Source of the DNA: Candidatus Muproteobacteria bacterium
GTDB lineage: Bacteria; Pseudomonadota; Gammaproteobacteria; Acidiferrobacterales; Sulfurifustaceae
Direction: 5' to 3'
NCBI GenBank assembly: GCA_027449605.1
Contig: DAIDLH010000019.1
Location: 29,416-93,415, forward strand
Length of the DNA stretch: 64,000 nucleotides
Shown: piece after piece, positions 9,956 to 19,611 of the stretch
Layout of the letters: every line of letters starts with the position of its first letter
How positions within the stretch are numbered: the stretch's first letter is position 1
The notes under the pieces: generated by a model
Database searches by the model: none
Told to the model about the DNA's origin: nothing
What the model saw: only the letters and a program-made list of their open reading frames with translations
Position numbers and translations under genes: made by a program

Positions 9956-10279
9956 ATGGCGATTACCTTGACGGAAAAGGCCGCGCAACGCGTGCAAAAA
10001 TTTCTCGCCCAACGCGGCCAGGGCGTCGGCCTGCGCCTGGGCGTGCGTACCAGCGGCTGTTCGGGCATGGCCTATGTCCTCGAATTCGTCGACGCGGCCG
10101 CGCCGGACGACATATTCTTCGAGAGCCACGGCGTCACCGTGCTCGTGGACCCGAAGAGCCTCGTCTACCTGGACGGCACCGAGCTCGACTTCGCGCGCGA
10201 GGGCCTGAACGAGGGCTTCAAGTTCAACAACCCCAACGTCAAGGCCCAGTGCGGATGCGGCGAGAGCTTCAACGTCTGA
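9956..10279 (+). CDS. iscA: A-type Fe-S carrier IscA
   Basis: This 107-residue protein equals the usual IscA length and starts [17 protein letters not shown]. The ligand cysteines are in [14 protein letters not shown] and [11 protein letters not shown]. It follows the palindromic repeat and precedes hscA in an otherwise standard iscSUA-hscA-fdx order. A longer in-frame extension upstream reads through the repeat and is not credible. Confidence 0.95.
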   Translation: MAITLTEKAAQRVQKFLAQRGQGVGLRLGVRTSGCSGMAYVLEFVDAAAPDDIFFESHGVTVLVDPKSLVYLDGTELDFAREGLNEGFKFNNPNVKAQCGCGESFNV

Positions 10280-10316
10280 AAACCGCCGCGCGCTGACCCG
10301 GAGGCGTCAAACCACC

Positions 10317-12194
10317 ATGGCCCTGCTGCACATCGCCGAACCCGGCCAGTCGACCGCACCGCATGAGCACCGGCTCGCGGTCGGCATCGACCTCGGCACC
10401 ACCAACTCCCTGGTCGCGACGCTGCGCAGCGGCAGCGCCGACACTCTGCCGGACGAACACGGCCGGCATCTGTTGCCGTCGGTGGTGCGCTACCGCCAGG
10501 ACGCCGCGCCCGAGGTGGGCGGCGCGGCGCTCGACGCGGCCGTGGACGATCCGCTCAACACCATCGCCTCGGTCAAGCGACTCATGGGGCGCGGCGTCGA
10601 AGACATCCAGCGCCTCGGCAATCAGTTGCCGTACGAGTTCTCCGCCGCCGCATCCGGCATGCCGCGCATCAAAACCGCGACCGGCGAGTACAGTCCGGTC
10701 GAGGTCTCGGCCGACATTCTGAGGGCGCTCAAGCACCGCGCCGAGACCGCGCTCGGCGGCGAGCTGGTCGGCGCCGTGATCACGGTCCCGGCCTATTTCG
10801 ACGACGCCCAGCGCCAGGCGACCAAGGACGCCGCGCGCCTCGCCGGTCTCAACGTGCTGCGCCTGCTGAACGAACCGACCGCCGCGGCCGTGGCCTACGG
10901 CCTCGACCGGGCCGCCGAGGGGGTGTTCGCGATCTACGACCTGGGCGGCGGAACCTTCGATATCTCGATTCTGCGATTGAATCGCGGCGTGTTCGAGGTG
11001 CTGGCCACCGCCGGCGACTCGGCGCTCGGCGGCGACGACATGGATCACGTCATCGCCGAATGGATGCTGCGCGAGGCCGGCGTCGAGGCCGGCAACGACC
11101 GCCGGCTGCTGCGGCGGCTGAAGCGCGACGCGCGCGCGGCGAAGGAGGCCCTGACCGCTGCCGACAGCGCGCCGGTGCAGCTCGTGCGCATGGACGGAAC
11201 GTTCTGGCGGGGCGCGCTCACCCACGACCTGTTGAATCGACAGATCGACCCGCTCATCGAACGCACGCTCGCGCCCACGCGCCGCGCCCTCAAGGACGCG
11301 GGCCTCAAACCGCGGGACATCGAAGCGGTCGTGCTGGTCGGCGGCACCACGCGCATGCCGCGCGTGCGCGAGAAGGTTAAAACGTTTTTCGGGCGCGAGC
11401 CGCTCACCGATCTCGATCCCGACAAGGTGGTCGCGCTCGGCGCCGCCATCCAGGCCGACATCCTGGCCGGCAACAAGCCGGAGGCGGAGATGCTGCTGCT
11501 CGACGTAATCCCGCTGTCGCTCGGGCTCGAAATCATGGGCGGTATGACGGAGAAGATCATTCCGCGCAACTCGACGATCCCGACCGCGCGCGCCCAGGAG
11601 TTCACCACCTTCAAGGACGGACAGACCGCGCTGCTGGTGCACGTGCTGCAGGGCGAGCGCGAGCTCGTGTCCGACTGCCGCTCGCTCGCGCGCTTCGAAC
11701 TGCGCGGCATCCCGCCGATGGTCGCGGGCGCGGCGCGCATTCGCGTCACCTTCCAGGTGGATGCGGACGGCCTGCTGTCCGTGTCGGCGCGCGAGCAGAC
11801 CACCGGCGTCGAGGCGCACGTCGCGGTGAAGCCGTCCTACGGCCTGACCGACGCCGAGATCGGGCGCATGCTGCGCGATTCGATCGAGCATGCCGGCGAG
11901 GACGGCGCGGCGCGTCAGCTGCGCGAACAGCAGGTCGACGCGGACAGCGCGCTGGCCGCCGTGCAGGCCGCGCTCGTCATGGACGGCGGTACGCTGCTCT
12001 CGGCTGCCGAGCGCGCCGAAATCGACCTGACCATGGCGGCGCTGCGCGCGGCGCGTGCCGGCACGGACACGACGTCCCTCCGGCAGGCAATCCAGAATCT
12101 GAACCACGTTACCGGCGAGTTCGCGCGCCGGCGCATGGACGCCAGCGTGCGCCAGGCGCTCGCCGGTCACCGGCTCGCCGAACTGGAGAGCTGA
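10317..12194 (+). CDS. hscA: Fe-S assembly Hsp70 chaperone HscA
   Basis: This 625-residue specialised Hsp70 drives cluster release from IscU. It has the ATPase signatures [13 protein letters not shown] (about 22-34), [14 protein letters not shown] and [17 protein letters not shown]. It also has the linker region [27 protein letters not shown] and a substrate domain of normal size. HscA normally needs the J-protein HscB, whose gene should lie directly upstream in an isc operon but is absent here. The gene overlaps nothing and is followed 1 bp later by fdx. Confidence 0.96.
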   Translation: MALLHIAEPGQSTAPHEHRLAVGIDLGTTNSLVATLRSGSADTLPDEHGRHLLPSVVRYRQDAAPEVGGAALDAAVDDPLNTIASVKRLMGRGVEDIQRLGNQLPYEFSAAASGMPRIKTATGEYSPVEVSADILRALKHRAETALGGELVGAVITVPAYFDDAQRQATKDAARLAGLNVLRLLNEPTAAAVAYGLDRAAEGVFAIYDLGGGTFDISILRLNRGVFEVLATAGDSALGGDDMDHVIAEWMLREAGVEAGNDRRLLRRLKRDARAAKEALTAADSAPVQLVRMDGTFWRGALTHDLLNRQIDPLIERTLAPTRRALKDAGLKPRDIEAVVLVGGTTRMPRVREKVKTFFGREPLTDLDPDKVVALGAAIQADILAGNKPEAEMLLLDVIPLSLGLEIMGGMTEKIIPRNSTIPTARAQEFTTFKDGQTALLVHVLQGERELVSDCRSLARFELRGIPPMVAGAARIRVTFQVDADGLLSVSAREQTTGVEAHVAVKPSYGLTDAEIGRMLRDSIEHAGEDGAARQLREQQVDADSALAAVQAALVMDGGTLLSAAERAEIDLTMAALRAARAGTDTTSLRQAIQNLNHVTGEFARRRMDASVRQALAGHRLAELES

Positions 12195-12195
12195 T

Positions 12196-12537
12196 ATGCC
12201 GACGATCACCGTCCTGCCGCACGAGGAGCTGTGTCCGCAAGGAGCGGCGTTCGAGGGACGCGCCGGCGCCGTGCTCTGCGACCTGCTGCACGAAAACGGC
12301 ATCGACATCGAGCACGCCTGCGAGAAGGCCTGCGTGTGCACCACCTGCCACGTGATCGTGCGCCAAGGCTTCGCGTCGCTGCGGGCGGCGAGCGAGGACG
12401 AGGAAGACCAGCTCGGCAAGGCCTGGGGGCTGGAACCGCAGTCACGCCTGAGCTGTCAGGTGAAGATCGGCGGCGAGAACCTGGTGGTTGAGCTTCCGCG
12501 TTACACGCTCAATCTCGCGAGCGAACGGGAAACTTGA
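12196..12537 (+). CDS. fdx: [2Fe-2S] ferredoxin Fdx of the Isc system
   Basis: The 113-residue adrenodoxin-type ferredoxin gives electrons for cluster assembly. The ligand motif CEKACVCTTCHVIV and the downstream RLSCQ cysteine are present, and MPTITVLPHEELCPQGA matches Isc ferredoxins closely. It starts 1 bp after the hscA stop. No iscX follows; the operon ends at a repeat-rich spacer before the nifV promoter. Confidence 0.95.
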   Translation: MPTITVLPHEELCPQGAAFEGRAGAVLCDLLHENGIDIEHACEKACVCTTCHVIVRQGFASLRAASEDEEDQLGKAWGLEPQSRLSCQVKIGGENLVVELPRYTLNLASERET

Positions 12538-12798
12538 TCGGATGTTTCTTAGAATCCCCAACAAAATGAAAACTGACGCTACGACGTCAAAAAGGAAGTT
12601 CCTTCTCCCTCCGGGAGAAGGACAGGATGAGGGGGATATTTCCACAGTGAGTTTAAGATCCCCCTCACCCCAGCCCTCTCCCGGAGGGAGAGGGAGTTTC
12701 GTGCCGATTTTTCTTTAACGTTTATGCTCGCCCCTTACGACGTTGCCCAAATTGGTTCCAAGCTCGGCTCCTGCCTCGCTAAAAGTTTCAGGCAACTT

Positions 12799-12814
12799 TG
12801 TAGCAAACCCGACA
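12799..12814 (+). promoter_or_regulatory. NifA upstream activator site for the nifV operon
   Basis: TGTAGCAAACCCGACA is an exact TGT-N10-ACA element, about 90 bp upstream of the -24 element at 12896. A second ACA-rich stretch follows, but without a properly spaced TGT. Confidence 0.8.
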
Positions 12815-12895
12815 ATCACGACAAACCGACGGTCGCCTACTCCCGACAATACAAAATCCACGCAGAATTTCGGCGGTAAAACGCGGTCGCCGGCT

Positions 12896-12911
12896 TGGCA
12901 CATGAATTGCT
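12896..12911 (+). promoter_or_regulatory. Sigma-54 promoter of the nifV-cysE-nifW-fix operon
   Basis: TGGCACATGAATTGCT matches TGGCAC-N5-TTGCW perfectly. The predicted start near 12922 gives a leader of about 25 nt before the nifV ATG, which has GAGG 9 bp upstream. Confidence 0.9.
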
Positions 12912-12946
12912 CTAGCCTGTTTTGAGAAACACCGAGGCGCGCCGGA

Positions 12947-14086
12947 ATGATTGCCACCGTTACCGTAAACGACACCACGCTGCGCGACGGCGAACAGACC
13001 GCCGGCGTGGCGTTCACCGCCGAGGAAAAGCTCGCCATCGCGCGCGCCCTGGCCTTCGCCGGCGTGCCAGAAATGGAAGTCGGCATTCCCGTCATGGGCT
13101 CCGAGGAGCGCGAGGTCGTCCAGGCGATCGCCGCCCTGCACCTGCCCGCGCGTCTCATGGTCTGGGGACGGATGTGCGCGGCCGATCTCGAGGCCGCCGC
13201 CGCGTGCGGCGTGCAGATCGTGAATCTCTCGATTCCGGTCTCGGACCTGCACCTCGAGCACAAGCTCAGGCGTGACCGCGCATGGGCGCTGAACACGATC
13301 ACGCACATGGTTCAACGGGCGCTCGACCTGGGGCTGGAGGTTTGCGTGGGCGCGGAAGACGCCTCGCGCGCGGACATGGATTTCCTGTTGCGCGCCGCCG
13401 AAACCGCGCAGGCCGCCGGCGCGCGCCGTTTCCGCTTCGCCGACACGCTCGGACTGCTCGATCCCTTTTCCGCGTTCAAGCGCGTTCACGAGCTGCGCCA
13501 GGCCGTGGACCTCGAAATCGAGATGCACGCGCACGACGATCTCGGCATGGCTACCGCCAACACCCTGGCCGCGGTATTGGCCGGCGCGAGTCATATTAAC
13601 ACCACCGTCAACGGCCTCGGCGAGCGCGCCGGCAACGCGCCATTGGAAGAAGTAGTCATGGCGTTGCACCTGATCCACGACCGCGAGACCGGCGTCGACG
13701 CGCACGCGTTTCCCGAAATATCGCGGCTGGTCGCCGCGGCCTCGGGCCGGCCGGTGGCGGCGAACAAGAGCATCGTGGGCGAGGCGGTGTTCACCCACGA
13801 GGCCGGCATCCACGTGGACGGCCTGCTCAAGAACGCGCACACCTACCAGGGCTTCGATCCGTCCGAGGTCGGGCGCGCGCATCGCATCGTGCTGGGCAAG
13901 CATTCGGGTGCGAGCGCGATCATGCGCGCGTACGCGCTGCTCGGCATCGCCCTGGACGAGGCGCAGGCGCGCGAAATCCTGGCGTGCGTGCGCCGCCACG
14001 CGGTGACCACCAAGCGGTCGCCGGACACCGCGGACCTGAAACGTTTTTACTGGGAAACCACCTCATGCTCTATCGCACACGCCTGA
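12947..14086 (+). CDS. nifV: Homocitrate synthase NifV
   Basis: NifV condenses acetyl-CoA and 2-oxoglutarate to homocitrate, the organic ligand of FeMo-co. The 379-residue product shows [15 protein letters not shown] (LeuA/NifV signature 1), the metal-binding [20 protein letters not shown] and [19 protein letters not shown] (signature 2). GKHSGASAI follows near the end. The length matches NifV rather than the longer isopropylmalate synthase, which has an added regulatory domain. It is the first gene after a sigma-54 promoter and overlaps cysE by 22 bp. Confidence 0.95.
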   Translation: MIATVTVNDTTLRDGEQTAGVAFTAEEKLAIARALAFAGVPEMEVGIPVMGSEEREVVQAIAALHLPARLMVWGRMCAADLEAAAACGVQIVNLSIPVSDLHLEHKLRRDRAWALNTITHMVQRALDLGLEVCVGAEDASRADMDFLLRAAETAQAAGARRFRFADTLGLLDPFSAFKRVHELRQAVDLEIEMHAHDDLGMATANTLAAVLAGASHINTTVNGLGERAGNAPLEEVVMALHLIHDRETGVDAHAFPEISRLVAAASGRPVAANKSIVGEAVFTHEAGIHVDGLLKNAHTYQGFDPSEVGRAHRIVLGKHSGASAIMRAYALLGIALDEAQAREILACVRRHAVTTKRSPDTADLKRFYWETTSCSIAHA

Positions 14087-14865
14087 CGACCAGCGCAATC
14101 CGGCGCGCGAAACGACCCGGACTGCTGCGGCTGTTGCGCGAGGACGTCGCCTGCGTCTTCGCGCGCGACCCGGCCGCGCGCACGCGCTTCGAGGTGCTCA
14201 CCACCTACCCCGGCGTTCACGCCGTACTGCTCCACCGTCTGGCGCACGCGCTGTGGACACGGCGCCTGCGCTATGCCGCGCGCTTTCTGGGTTTCCTGGC
14301 GCGCCTCGTCACCCAGATCGACATCCATCCCGGCGCCGCCATCGGCCGGCGCTGCTTCATCGACCACGGCTGCGGCGTGGTGATCGGCGAAACTGCCGTG
14401 ATCGGCGACGACGTCACGCTCTACCACGGCGTCACCCTCGGCGGCGTCTCGTGGAATCCCGGGAAACGCCATCCGACGCTCGACGACGGCGTAGTAGTCG
14501 GCGCCGGCGCCAAGATTCTCGGGCCCATCACGGTCGGCAAAAACACCCGCGTCGGCGCCAATTCGGTCGTGATCCAGGACGTGCCGGCGGAGATGACCGT
14601 GGTCGGCATCCCCGGGCGCGTGGTGCTGCCGATGAACCGGCGGCGCATCACCGAGCACGGCATCGATCTCGACCACCATCTCATGCCCGATCCCGTGGGC
14701 AAGGCGATCGCCTGCCTGCTCGAGCGCATCACCCGCCTGGAGGCGCAGCTCGCCGCGGCCACGGGCAAGCATGCCCCGGCGCACGACGATTGCGCTGTGT
14801 GCGTGGACGGTTGCGACCCGGCGCGGGTGCCGGTAAGCGACGCAGTGAAGCGCAACGCGCATTGA
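14065..14865 (+). CDS. cysE: Serine O-acetyltransferase CysE, nif-associated
   Basis: The enzyme makes O-acetylserine for cysteine synthesis, feeding the desulfurases in the same regulon. The 266-residue protein has the left-handed beta-helix hexapeptides. These include [42 protein letters not shown] and [20 protein letters not shown]. The start [10 protein letters not shown] lies inside the end of nifV, as in other nifV-cysE pairs. A C-terminal tail of about 50 residues carries three cysteines (CAVCVDGC) and is not part of the catalytic fold. Confidence 0.92.
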   Translation: MLYRTRLTTSAIRRAKRPGLLRLLREDVACVFARDPAARTRFEVLTTYPGVHAVLLHRLAHALWTRRLRYAARFLGFLARLVTQIDIHPGAAIGRRCFIDHGCGVVIGETAVIGDDVTLYHGVTLGGVSWNPGKRHPTLDDGVVVGAGAKILGPITVGKNTRVGANSVVIQDVPAEMTVVGIPGRVVLPMNRRRITEHGIDLDHHLMPDPVGKAIACLLERITRLEAQLAAATGKHAPAHDDCAVCVDGCDPARVPVSDAVKRNAH

Positions 14866-14872
14866 GGACGCC

Positions 14873-15223
14873 ATGGCAACCGCCTTCGACCAACTGATGA
14901 CAGACCTCGGCCGCCTCTCGGCAGCGGAGGAATTTCTGCGCTTCTTCGACGTCGCCCACGAACCGGCGGTGGTGCACGTGAACCGGCTGCACATCCTGAA
15001 ACGCTTCCAGCAATACCTGCGCGCCACGCCCGGTCTGGAGAAGCTGGACGAAACCGCGCTGCGCGATAACTGCCGCGCGCTGCTCGCCCGCGCCTACGAG
15101 GACTTCGTGCGCTCGACGCCGGCGAAGGAAAAAGTCTTCAAGGTATTCCAGGACGCGGACGGACCGCAGGTGGCGCTCGACAGCCTGCGGCGCAGCCTTC
15201 CCTCGCAACGCAACGGAGCCTGA
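14873..15223 (+). CDS. nifW: Nitrogenase-stabilising protein NifW
   Basis: The 116-residue NifW has the typical pattern LSAAEEFLRFFDVAHEPAVVHVNRLHILKRFQQYL and a C-terminal YEDFVRSTPAKEKVFKVFQ. NifW associates with the MoFe protein during maturation and is linked to oxygen protection. It starts 7 bp after cysE with GAGGACGCC in front, and its stop is 1 bp from the fixA ATG. Confidence 0.92.
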   Translation: MATAFDQLMTDLGRLSAAEEFLRFFDVAHEPAVVHVNRLHILKRFQQYLRATPGLEKLDETALRDNCRALLARAYEDFVRSTPAKEKVFKVFQDADGPQVALDSLRRSLPSQRNGA

Positions 15224-15224
15224 C

Positions 15225-16070
15225 ATGCACATTGTCGTCTGCATCAAACAAGTTCCGGACAGCGCGCAGATCCGCGTGCACCCGGTGACCAACACCATCA
15301 TGCGCCAGGGCGTGCCGGCGATCGTCAATCCCTACGACCTGGTGGCGCTCGAAGAGGCGCTGCGCCTCAAGGACCGCTACCAGGCGCACGTCACGGTGCT
15401 CACCATGGGCCCGCCGCAGGCGGAGACCGCGCTGCGCAAGGCGCTGTCGTTCGGCGCCGACGAGGCGATCCTGCTCACCGATCGCGCCTTCGCCGGCGCC
15501 GACACGCTTGCCACCAGCTACGCGCTGGCCTCGGCGATCCGGCAGATCCAGAAGGACATGCCGGTGGACCTGGTGTTCGCCGGCAAGCAGACCATCGACG
15601 GCGACACCGCCCAGGTCGGCCCCGGCATCGCCGTGCGCCTCGGCCTGCAGATGCTGACCTACGTGTGCAAGATCGAAGCGCTCGACCTCGAACAGCGCGA
15701 GATCACCGTGCAACGCCGCGCCGAAGGCGGCGTGCAAGTGTTGAAGACCCGGCTGCCCGCGCTCATCACCGTGCTCGAAGGCATCAACGAGATGCGCTTC
15801 GCCACCATGCCTGACATGTTCCGCGCCGCGCGTCATCCACTCAAGGTCTGGGACAAGGACGCGGCCGGGATCGAGGACGCGACCAGGATCGGCCTCAAGG
15901 GATCGCCCACGGTGGTCTCCAAGGTGTTCGCGCCGACGCCGCGCACGCAGAAAGCCGAGATCGTCCAGACCCAGAGCGACCAGCCGAGGGATCAGGCGGC
16001 GACCCTGCTGGCGAAACTGTTCACGAAATTTCCGCAGTTGCGCGCCGAAATCGGACGGCGCGCCTCCTGA
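15225..16070 (+). CDS. fixA: Electron-bifurcating flavoprotein beta subunit FixA
   Basis: This 281-residue ETF-beta-type protein begins MHIVVCIKQVPDSAQIRV. It carries AGKQTIDGDTAQVGPGIA, which contacts FAD/AMP in the family. FixABCX bifurcates electrons from NADH, reducing quinone and ferredoxin/flavodoxin, and is one of the two main routes for low-potential electrons to nitrogenase. It forms an operon with fixB, fixC and fixX without large gaps. Confidence 0.95.
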   Translation: MHIVVCIKQVPDSAQIRVHPVTNTIMRQGVPAIVNPYDLVALEEALRLKDRYQAHVTVLTMGPPQAETALRKALSFGADEAILLTDRAFAGADTLATSYALASAIRQIQKDMPVDLVFAGKQTIDGDTAQVGPGIAVRLGLQMLTYVCKIEALDLEQREITVQRRAEGGVQVLKTRLPALITVLEGINEMRFATMPDMFRAARHPLKVWDKDAAGIEDATRIGLKGSPTVVSKVFAPTPRTQKAEIVQTQSDQPRDQAATLLAKLFTKFPQLRAEIGRRAS

Positions 16071-16085
16071 CATGACGAGGACGAC

Positions 16086-17189
16086 ATGAACGACACAACC
16101 GCCTCAACACCGCCGGCTAAAAAACCTGCCGGCCGCCGCAAGTTCGAACTCGACGAAAGACTCAAGGCCTACAAGGGCGTTTGGGTGTTCATCGAGCATG
16201 AGCGCGGCGCGGCGCATCCGGTTTCCTGGGAACTGCTCGGCGAGGGGCGCAAGCTCGCGGACAAGCTCGGCGTGGAACTCGGGGCCGTGGTGCCCGGCGC
16301 GCCGGGCGAGGACACGCAGAAATTCTGCGCCGAGGCGTTCCAGTACGGCGCCGACCTGTGTTACCTGATCGAAGACCCGGCGCTGGCCGAATACCGCAAC
16401 CAGTCGTACACCCGCGCGCTCACCGACCTCGTGAACAAATATCAGCCGGAGATCCTGCTGCTCGGCGCGACCACGCTCGGACGCGATCTCGCCGGCAGCG
16501 TGGCGACCACGCTCCAGACCGGCCTCACCGCCGACTGCACCGAGCTCAACATCGACATGGAGAACCGCAGCCTCGCGGCCACGCGCCCGACCTTCGGCGG
16601 CAGTCTCCTGTGCACCATCGTCACGCTCAACTATCGCCCGCAGATGGCCACGGTGCGCCCGCGCGTCATGGCCATGCCGGCGCGCGACGAGACGCGCACC
16701 GGCCGCATCGTCGAACATCCGCTGGCGCTGGTGGAAACGGACATCGTCACCAAGGTGCTGGAGTTCATCCCCGACGAGCGTCGCGACCAGGCGAACCTGC
16801 CGTTCGCCGACATCATCGTGGCCGGCGGACGCGGCATGAAGCGGCCGGAAAATTTCCAGCTGATCTGGGACCTGGCCAAGGTGCTGGGCGCCGAGGTGGG
16901 CGCCACGCGCCCGGTGGTGCAGGCCGGCTGGGTCGGCGCCGACCGGCAGGTGGGACAGTCGGGCAAGACGGTGCGGCCCAAGCTCTACATCGCCGTCGGC
17001 ATCTCCGGCGCGGTGCAGCATCGCGTCGGCATGGAAGGCTCGGACGTGGTCATCGCCATCAACCAGGACCCGAATGCGCCGATCTTCGATTTCGCCACCT
17101 ACGGCATCGTCGGCAACGCCATGCAGATCGTGCCGGCGCTGACCGAGGCGTTCCGCCAGCACCTGGCCACCGCGAAGCTCGCGAGCTAA
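16086..17189 (+). CDS. fixB: Electron-bifurcating flavoprotein alpha subunit FixB
   Basis: This 367-residue ETF-alpha-type protein has the C-terminal FAD domain, with [42 protein letters not shown] and a [23 protein letters not shown] segment. The leading 25 residues are proline- and lysine-rich and variable. It pairs with FixA and is 15 bp from it. An open frame of 756 codons on the opposite strand is an artefact of GC-rich coding bias. Confidence 0.95.
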   Translation: MNDTTASTPPAKKPAGRRKFELDERLKAYKGVWVFIEHERGAAHPVSWELLGEGRKLADKLGVELGAVVPGAPGEDTQKFCAEAFQYGADLCYLIEDPALAEYRNQSYTRALTDLVNKYQPEILLLGATTLGRDLAGSVATTLQTGLTADCTELNIDMENRSLAATRPTFGGSLLCTIVTLNYRPQMATVRPRVMAMPARDETRTGRIVEHPLALVETDIVTKVLEFIPDERRDQANLPFADIIVAGGRGMKRPENFQLIWDLAKVLGAEVGATRPVVQAGWVGADRQVGQSGKTVRPKLYIAVGISGAVQHRVGMEGSDVVIAINQDPNAPIFDFATYGIVGNAMQIVPALTEAFRQHLATAKLAS

Positions 17190-17204
17190 CGCAAGGAGAC
17201 AGTC

Positions 17205-18503
17205 ATGACCGAGAAATTCGATGCGATCGTGGTGGGCGCCGGCCAGGCCGGCAACGCGGCCGCGTACACCATGGCCAAGGCCGGACTCAAGGTATTGCAA
17301 ATCGAGCGCGGCGAGTACCCGGGCTCGAAGAACGTGCAGGGCGCAATCCTGTACGCCGACGCGCTCGAAAAGATCATCCCCGACTTCCGCGACGACGCGC
17401 CGCTCGAACGGCATCTGATCGAACAGCGCGTCTGGATTCTTGACGACGAATCCTACGTGGGCACCACCTACCGCTCGAACGATTTCAACAAGCCGCCGTA
17501 CAACCGCTATACCATTATCCGCGCCCAGTTCGACAAGTGGTATTCGAAGAAGGTGCAGGAGGCCGGTGCGCTCGTCATTTGTGAAACCACCGTGACCGAC
17601 CTGCACATGGACGGCGAGCGTGTGGTCGGCGTCAAGACCGACCGCACCGGCGGTTCGGTTTACGCCGACGTGGTGATCCTTGCCGACGGAGTCAACTCGC
17701 TGCTTGCCCGCAAGGCCGGCTTCCATGAAGAACTGAAACCGAAGGACGTCGCCCTGGCCGTCAAGGAAATCCACTTCCTGCCGGAGTCGACCATCGAGAG
17801 CCGCTTCAACGTCTCCGGCAATGCCGGCGTGGTCATCGAGATGGCGGGCAAGATCACCCAGGGCATGATCGGCACCGGCTTTCTCTACACCAACAAGGAA
17901 TCGCTCACCATCGGCGTCGGCTGCCTGCTGTCGGATTTCAAGAAACAGGGCATCGCTCCCTACGCCCTGCTCGAACAGATGAAGGCGCACCCGGCGATCA
18001 AGCCGCTCATCGAGGGCGGCGAGATGAAGGAGTATACGGCGCATCTCATTCCCGAGGGCGGCTACCACGCCATGCCGCCGCTCTGCGGCGAAGGCTGGAT
18101 GATCGCGGGCGACGCCGGCATGTTCGTGAACGGCGTGCATCGCGAGGGTTCCAACCTCGCCATGACCACCGGGCAACTTGCGGCTGAAACGGTGATCGAG
18201 CTCAAGAACGAAAACAAGCCGTGCACGGCGAAGCATCTCGCGCGCTATCGCGCGAAACTCGACGCCAGCTTCGTGATGAAGGACCTGAAAAAGTACAAGC
18301 GCCTGCCGGAGATCTTCGAGAAGAACCACCAATTCTTCACGACCTATCCGGAACTCATGAACCGCGCCGCGCACGCGATGATCGCGGTGGACGGCGTCGA
18401 CAAGAAATCCAAGGAACGCGCCATCCGGCGCAGCTTTCTCAACGCCCGTTCCTGGAAGGGGCTCATGGGCGACGCCTTTAAACTGTGGAGGGCCTTCGAA
18501 TGA
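17205..18503 (+). CDS. fixC: ETF-quinone oxidoreductase-like protein FixC
   Basis: This 432-residue flavoprotein carries the N-terminal Rossmann FAD motif [19 protein letters not shown] and a second flavin segment [21 protein letters not shown]. FixC passes electrons from the FixAB flavins towards quinone. The ribosome site AAGGAGA precedes the ATG. Its stop codon overlaps the fixX start as ATGA, giving translational coupling. Confidence 0.95.
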   Translation: MTEKFDAIVVGAGQAGNAAAYTMAKAGLKVLQIERGEYPGSKNVQGAILYADALEKIIPDFRDDAPLERHLIEQRVWILDDESYVGTTYRSNDFNKPPYNRYTIIRAQFDKWYSKKVQEAGALVICETTVTDLHMDGERVVGVKTDRTGGSVYADVVILADGVNSLLARKAGFHEELKPKDVALAVKEIHFLPESTIESRFNVSGNAGVVIEMAGKITQGMIGTGFLYTNKESLTIGVGCLLSDFKKQGIAPYALLEQMKAHPAIKPLIEGGEMKEYTAHLIPEGGYHAMPPLCGEGWMIAGDAGMFVNGVHREGSNLAMTTGQLAAETVIELKNENKPCTAKHLARYRAKLDASFVMKDLKKYKRLPEIFEKNHQFFTTYPELMNRAAHAMIAVDGVDKKSKERAIRRSFLNARSWKGLMGDAFKLWRAFE

Positions 18504-18787
18504 TCCGCATCGAGGAGAAACTGTTCCAGAACCGCTATCGCGTGGACGCCGGGCGGCCGCACATCAACATCGCCGATCCGTCCGTATGCGCGGTCCATTG
18601 CCAGGAGAAATCCTGCACCTTCTGCTGCCCGGCCGGTTGCTACACCCAGGAAGGCGACGGGCGCGTGACGCTCATCACCGACGGCTGCCTCGAGTGCGGC
18701 ACCTGCCGCATCATCTGCTCCGAGCACCGCAACGTGCAGTGGGAGTATCCGCGCGGCGGCTACGGCATCCTGTTCAAGTTCGGCTGA
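18500..18787 (+). CDS. fixX: Ferredoxin-like protein FixX
   Basis: The 95-residue protein begins [16 protein letters not shown] and has the FixX cysteine set: [16 protein letters not shown], then [11 protein letters not shown]. It is the Fe-S partner of FixC that mediates electron exit. The start was placed at the ATGA overlap with fixC rather than the slightly longer frame. Confidence 0.94.
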   Translation: MIRIEEKLFQNRYRVDAGRPHINIADPSVCAVHCQEKSCTFCCPAGCYTQEGDGRVTLITDGCLECGTCRIICSEHRNVQWEYPRGGYGILFKFG

Positions 18788-18795
18788 GGACAACC

Positions 18796-19122
18796 ATGGC
18801 AAAACCGCAAAAGCATGTATTCGTCTGCTCGCAGACCCGACCGTCCGGTCATCCGCGCGGCTCCTGCTCGCAGAAAGGATGCAACGAGGTGCTGCAAACT
18901 TTCTGGCAGGAACTCCAGAGGCGCAATCTGTTCGATCGGATCAGCGTGACCTACTCCGGCTGCCTCGGACCTTGTGACGGCGGGCCGAACGTGGTGGTCT
19001 ATCCGGAAGGCGTGCTGTACCGCGGCCTGACCAAAGGAGACGTCGCAGCGATCTTCGATGAGCACCTGCTCGGCGACAAGCCGGTGGAACGGCTGCGCGC
19101 GCCGGCCGACGTCTGGGGCTGA
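18796..19122 (+). CDS. Thioredoxin-fold [2Fe-2S] ferredoxin
   Basis: This 108-residue protein belongs to the thioredoxin-like [2Fe-2S] group (Shethna-protein type). It has an N-terminal HVFVCSQTRPSGHPRGSCSQKGC and a second cysteine pair in TYSGCLGPCDGGPNVVVYPEG. Members are common in nif clusters, where they may protect nitrogenase conformationally or shuttle electrons. It directly follows fixX and precedes the TPR gene. Which of these roles applies cannot be read from sequence. Confidence 0.9.
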   Translation: MAKPQKHVFVCSQTRPSGHPRGSCSQKGCNEVLQTFWQELQRRNLFDRISVTYSGCLGPCDGGPNVVVYPEGVLYRGLTKGDVAAIFDEHLLGDKPVERLRAPADVWG

Positions 19123-19134
19123 CGGAGGCACGTG

Positions 19135-19611
19135 ATGCACGAGGCGATTCCACGTTTCGGCGGGGCCGCGCCACCGGAAATCGACCGGCGACTGCGTGAC
19201 GCCGCCTATGTCGATGCGCCACGCGCCGAGACCCTGCTGCTCGAAGCCCGGCGCATCGATCCCGAGTGCCTGCCGGTCTACTTCGCGCTCTACAAGTTTT
19301 ACTTTTACCGCTCGCGTCTCGCCGACGCCGAGCGCGCCGCGTTGCACGCGCTCGAAACCGCGGCGCGACAGGGATGCTTCCCGGCAGACTGGACGACACT
19401 CAAGCCCGATACCGCCGAGTGGGCGGACGTATACAGCCCGGCGCACTTCTACCTTTTCAGCCTGAAGGCGCTCGCCTTCATCCGTCTGCGCCAGGGCCGC
19501 GCGCCGGAGGCGCGCACGCTGCTCGACAAGCTCGCCGAGCTCGATCCACTGGACCAGGTCGGCGCCTCGGTCATCAGCTCGCTCGCGACGGCCACGACGG
19601 GTGCGGCATGA
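19135..19611 (+). CDS. TPR-like nif-cluster protein, second copy
   Basis: This 158-residue protein is related to the product of 2165-2737. The shared stretches are the LYKFYFYRSRLADAERAA helix, an FPADW turn, HFYLFSLKALAFIRLRQGRAPEARTLLDKLAELDP and a final short helix. A GGAGG site lies 6 bp before the ATG; the GTG one codon earlier is too close to it. Its last codons overlap the start of the molybdate transporter gene as ATGA. Function unknown. Confidence 0.8.
   Translation: MHEAIPRFGGAAPPEIDRRLRDAAYVDAPRAETLLLEARRIDPECLPVYFALYKFYFYRSRLADAERAALHALETAARQGCFPADWTTLKPDTAEWADVYSPAHFYLFSLKALAFIRLRQGRAPEARTLLDKLAELDPLDQVGASVISSLATATTGAA

Larger units (their letters stand above)
12538..12946. other. 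fdx-nifV intergenic region
   Basis: The 409-bp spacer contains an inverted repeat of the 'CCTTCTCCCTCCGGGAGAAGG ... CCCTCTCCCGGAGGGAGAGGG' type (about 12598-12702), with two hairpins either side of a GGGGGAT/ATCCCCC pair. This may terminate the isc operon. The NifA site and sigma-54 promoter for nifV follow. No credible gene is present. Confidence 0.65.

Noticed and set aside
10269..12419. A 716-codon open frame on the minus strand opposite hscA
   Set aside because: It is antisense to a clearly recognisable Hsp70 gene, has an Arg/His/Gln-rich low-complexity composition and no domain; long opposite-strand frames are expected in GC-rich coding DNA.
12598..12702. CRISPR-like or tRNA-like structure after fdx
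   Set aside because: It is a CCCTCTCCC-type inverted repeat common in proteobacterial intergenic DNA, and three further copies occur in this window.
16104..18374. A 756-codon open frame on the minus strand opposite fixB and fixC
   Set aside because: Same reason: it mirrors two well-supported genes and shows no family motif.
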